In this document: positions 3,640 through 6,021 of the stretch, piece after piece
Layout of the letters: each line of letters begins with the position of its first letter
Numbering within the stretch: position 1 is the first letter of the stretch
Assembly (NCBI GenBank): GCA_038247465.1
Contig: JBBRUV010000301.1
Coordinates: forward strand, 1 to 6,021
Source: JBBRNH01 sp038247465
GTDB lineage: Bacteria; Bacteroidota; Bacteroidia; Cytophagales; Spirosomataceae
Length of the DNA stretch: 6,021 nt
Direction of reading: 5' to 3'
Notes under the pieces: generated by a model
The model's database searches: none
What the model saw: the letters and a program-made list of their open reading frames with translations, nothing else
What the model was told of the DNA's origin: nothing
Translations under genes and position numbers: made by a program

Positions 3640-6021
3640 ATGTCGAAAAAAAAACAACCGTCTGCTGCCTCGCCCGGCCCGCGTATTACCCCCACGCCCA
3701 CAACAGCCGGTAAGGTCGGGAACGGACGAGCCGCCACCGTTGCGCCTACGCCCCCACCCCGCCCGGTTCAGCCGCAAGTTCGGCCAGTAGCAACGGCCAC
3801 CCGTCCGCAGCCAACCCCTATTCGTCCGGCAACAACCCGCACAGCAACGGCTACCGTTTCGCTACCCATCGAATACCGCCCCGTTGCCTGGTGGCCGCCC
3901 GTGTTACTCGCCGTGCTGGGTTATGTGCTGTATATCAACACGTTCAATCACGGCTACGCGCTTGACGATATTGCCGCCATCAGTCAGAATCTGTTCGTAA
4001 AAGCCGGACTAAAGGGGATTCCCGATCTGCTTCGCACCGAATTCTGGCACTTCAGCAATATCTCGCTGGGGTATTACCGGCCCCTATCGCTGATTACGTT
4101 TGCCATCGAATGGGAGTTTTTTAAGGATAATTCGGGTGTAAACCACCAGATAAATACCGTACTCTATGCCCTGACCGGCCTGTTTCTGGGCGTACTGTTG
4201 CAAAAGTGGCTGGTGCTGCCAACGGCCCAAACCGCCGACGGAACCCTCGACACAACCGCCCGACACAATCGCCAAACCCAGATTCTGATGGCAACCCTGA
4301 TTGGCGTGTTATTTATAGCCCATCCGCTTCACACCGAAATTGTTGCCAACATTAAAGGCCGCGACGAAGTGCTGAGTTTCCTGTTCATCACGCTTATGTT
4401 GCTGTTTTACTGGGGCCACCTCGAACACAAACAGCCAAGCTGGATTAGCCAAAGCGTCGGCTCTATCGCGGGTGGTATCGGGGCGAGTCTGGTTGGCGGG
4501 GTGTTGGGCGGCTTGCTCATCTGGGGCTTAGTTGCCAAAAAAGGGGTGAGTTTGCCCACGCAAATTGAGTCGAGCGTGAGCCTGATGGAGATTATTTTCA
4601 TCGGTTGCGGGGCCGTTTTGGGTTGTGTGCTAATAACTGCCGGATATAGTGTTATACAACAGCGGTCTGGCAAACGGGGTCTTTGGTGGGAAAACGCCAC
4701 ACTGCAAAGTGCGGCCGTCGGCGTAGTTCTTACCGTTGTTGGTGCATTAGCGGGGGCGTGGCTCGTCTGGACGTTCCGGGCCGTGCCAGACATCAAACTG
4801 GCGCAGGCGATGTGGGTCGGCGTGGGGGCGGCTTTGGGTAGTCTGCTGGTGACTAACTGGCTCGGTCTGGCGTGTTTCGCGCTGTATCTGGCGTTTTTGT
4901 CGAAAGAATCATCTATTGTCAGTCTGGCCTTTATTCCGGCGGCTCAGTACTGGTTTGCCCGGCGCAATGCGTGGCAATCGCTGGCTGCGCTGTGGCCGTT
5001 TCTGCTTGTGACGGTCGTGTTTTTCTACCAAAAACAAGTCATGATTGGTACGCTGGCTGGCAAACCACCCGTTGACTGGGCCAACTACCCGTATGCCATC
5101 GAGAAAACGCAACTGCCTAATACGTTCAAGTTTTTTGCGTATTATCTCAAACTGCTCATCCTGCCGCATCCGTTGGTCTATGACTATTCATACAACGTGA
5201 TTCCGTCGTCGAAGGGCGCACAGACGGGGTTAGTCTGGCTTGGTTTTGCCGCGTTTGCGGGCCTGGCATGGCTGGCGTTCAGAGGGTTTATGAAGCGCAC
5301 CCTGTGGGGTTTTGGCCTGTATTGGTTCTTTATCGCGATGGTGCCGGGCCTCGGTTTTATCCTCTCGCGGGGCGGTATCCTGGCCGAACGTTTTCTGTAT
5401 GCGTCGGTGCTGGGCTTTGCGTTTGTGGCCGTCTGGGGATTACAGGCTCTGTCTGAACGACTTATTCGGGCCAAGCCCACTGCTGACGGTACGCCCACGC
5501 CCCGGCCCATACTGGTACAATACGCGCCGTTGATTGCCCTGCTGGCGGTGGTAACGGGCTTGTATTCGTTCAAAACCGTGACCCGCAACGAAGACTGGAA
5601 AAACAACTTTGTGCTGTTTAACTCGGCCCTGCCATCGCACGATACGAGTTGTCAAGTGCAGCGGCACGTAGCCAATGAATGGATCGAAAAAGGGCTAAAG
5701 GACCGCAGCAAAGCCGATTCTGTCGCGGCTGCGGTGAACGCGATCAAGCCAAAACCCTTGCCCGATCAGATCAAAAAAGCGCAGGTGCTGATTGACACCA
5801 ATATTCGGCGGGCTAATATTCACGGGCGATGGGCGTTGGATCACCTCAAAGAAGCCACCAAAATTTACCCCAACTTCGGCGAAGCGTATTTCTCGATGGC
5901 CTACGTGTTTCAGCGCATCACGCCCAACCGCGATTCTGCGGTGTATTACTACAAACAGACCATCAAAGCCGCCAATGCCTACGCCCCGGCCTACAACAAC
6001 CTCGGCGTGATTTACCAGAAC
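3640..6021 (+). CDS. TMTC-like GT-C membrane glycosyltransferase with C-terminal TPR repeats (3' end outside the window)
   Basis: An open frame of 794 codons starts at ATG 3640 and is still open at the window end. In order it has a Lys-then-Pro/Thr/Ala-rich tail (residues 1-77), a first membrane helix (about 84-100), and HGYALDDIAAISQN with D109-D110, the acidic pair in the first loop that GT-C enzymes use for catalysis. Next come YYRPLSLITF (about 145-154), HPLHTEIVANIKGRDEVLSF (228-247), FLSKESS (419-425) and GGILAERFLY (578-587). The last three match the HP-H-EAV..GRADLL, LLSKE and ..AERxLY signatures of TMTC/protein O-mannosyltransferase-like proteins. After the last helix (about 624-640) a soluble part contains TPR units (clearest about 732-794: NFGEAYFSMAYVF..., YAPAYNNLGVIYQN). 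The likely role is transfer of a sugar from a lipid carrier to proteins or another acceptor outside the cytoplasmic membrane. A Gly/Ala-rich membrane insertion occupies about residues 268-404. No other ATG occurs near the start, and no promoter was convincing. Donor and acceptor are unknown. Confidence 0.8.
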   Translation, partial: MSKKKQPSAASPGPRITPTPTTAGKVGNGRAATVAPTPPPRPVQPQVRPVATATRPQPTPIRPATTRTATATVSLPIEYRPVAWWPPVLLAVLGYVLYINTFNHGYALDDIAAISQNLFVKAGLKGIPDLLRTEFWHFSNISLGYYRPLSLITFAIEWEFFKDNSGVNHQINTVLYALTGLFLGVLLQKWLVLPTAQTADGTLDTTARHNRQTQILMATLIGVLFIAHPLHTEIVANIKGRDEVLSFLFITLMLLFYWGHLEHKQPSWISQSVGSIAGGIGASLVGGVLGGLLIWGLVAKKGVSLPTQIESSVSLMEIIFIGCGAVLGCVLITAGYSVIQQRSGKRGLWWENATLQSAAVGVVLTVVGALAGAWLVWTFRAVPDIKLAQAMWVGVGAALGSLLVTNWLGLACFALYLAFLSKESSIVSLAFIPAAQYWFARRNAWQSLAALWPFLLVTVVFFYQKQVMIGTLAGKPPVDWANYPYAIEKTQLPNTFKFFAYYLKLLILPHPLVYDYSYNVIPSSKGAQTGLVWLGFAAFAGLAWLAFRGFMKRTLWGFGLYWFFIAMVPGLGFILSRGGILAERFLYASVLGFAFVAVWGLQALSERLIRAKPTADGTPTPRPILVQYAPLIALLAVVTGLYSFKTVTRNEDWKNNFVLFNSALPSHDTSCQVQRHVANEWIEKGLKDRSKADSVAAAVNAIKPKPLPDQIKKAQVLIDTNIRRANIHGRWALDHLKEATKIYPNFGEAYFSMAYVFQRITPNRDSAVYYYKQTIKAANAYAPAYNNLGVIYQN

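Noticed and set aside
4407..4796. Open frame of 129 codons on the minus strand
   Set aside because: It lies wholly inside the GT-C gene in antisense. Its composition (Thr/Pro/Ala/Ile) is what the reverse of a hydrophobic Gly/Val/Leu coding region gives, and it has no family motif.
5184..5606. Open frame of 140 codons on the minus strand
   Set aside because: It is antisense to conserved GT-C motifs such as GGILAERFLY and has no recognisable domain.
1..6021. CRISPR array, tRNA or rRNA genes, insertion sequence, multi-gene defence or biosynthetic system
   Set aside because: No regularly spaced repeats, cloverleaf-like sequence, transposase motif or functionally linked cassette was seen. The Uma2 protein and the nuclease are separated by unrelated genes and do not form a recognisable system.

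Overview
The window looks like chromosomal DNA from a Bacteroidota bacterium, most probably a Cytophagales member of the Spirosoma/Rudanella type. The basis is fairly GC-rich coding sequence, A-rich tracts rather than clear Shine-Dalgarno sites before starts, a candidate Bacteroidota-type -33/-7 promoter, and proteins that resemble families as I remember them from that group. No database search was possible, so the taxonomic call is inference.

Layout. (1) Positions 1-565 hold the 3' end of a glycoside hydrolase (cellulase/xylanase-type TIM barrel). It is followed 24 bases later on the same strand by a KdsC-family HAD phosphatase (590-1120). (2) A convergent Uma2-family (PD-(D/E)XK fold) protein at 1104-1718 on the minus strand overlaps the end of the phosphatase gene by 17 bases. 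(3) After a 174-base divergent gap with a candidate promoter comes a BON-LysM protein (1893-2366) closely resembling E. coli Kbp/YgaU. It ends in an almost ideal 21-bp hairpin terminator. (4) The 300 bases after that hairpin have no intact gene. On the minus strand they carry the joined N- and C-terminal pieces of a glyoxalase/VOC protein: a pseudogene with an in-frame stop and its centre deleted. (5) A lipoprotein DNA/RNA non-specific endonuclease lies on the minus strand (2671-3555). (6) Divergent from it, a large membrane protein starts at 3640 and is still open at 6021. It has the sequence signatures of TMTC-like GT-C glycosyltransferases followed by TPR repeats, and carries an unusual membrane-rich insertion.

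The genes do not form an evident single pathway. The first two may be co-transcribed, and the remainder read as independent housekeeping or accessory units in alternating orientations. I found no CRISPR array, tRNA, rRNA, transposase or recognisable multi-gene defence system. The parts most worth a second look are the GT-C/TPR protein with its extra hydrophobic block and the VOC gene remnant.
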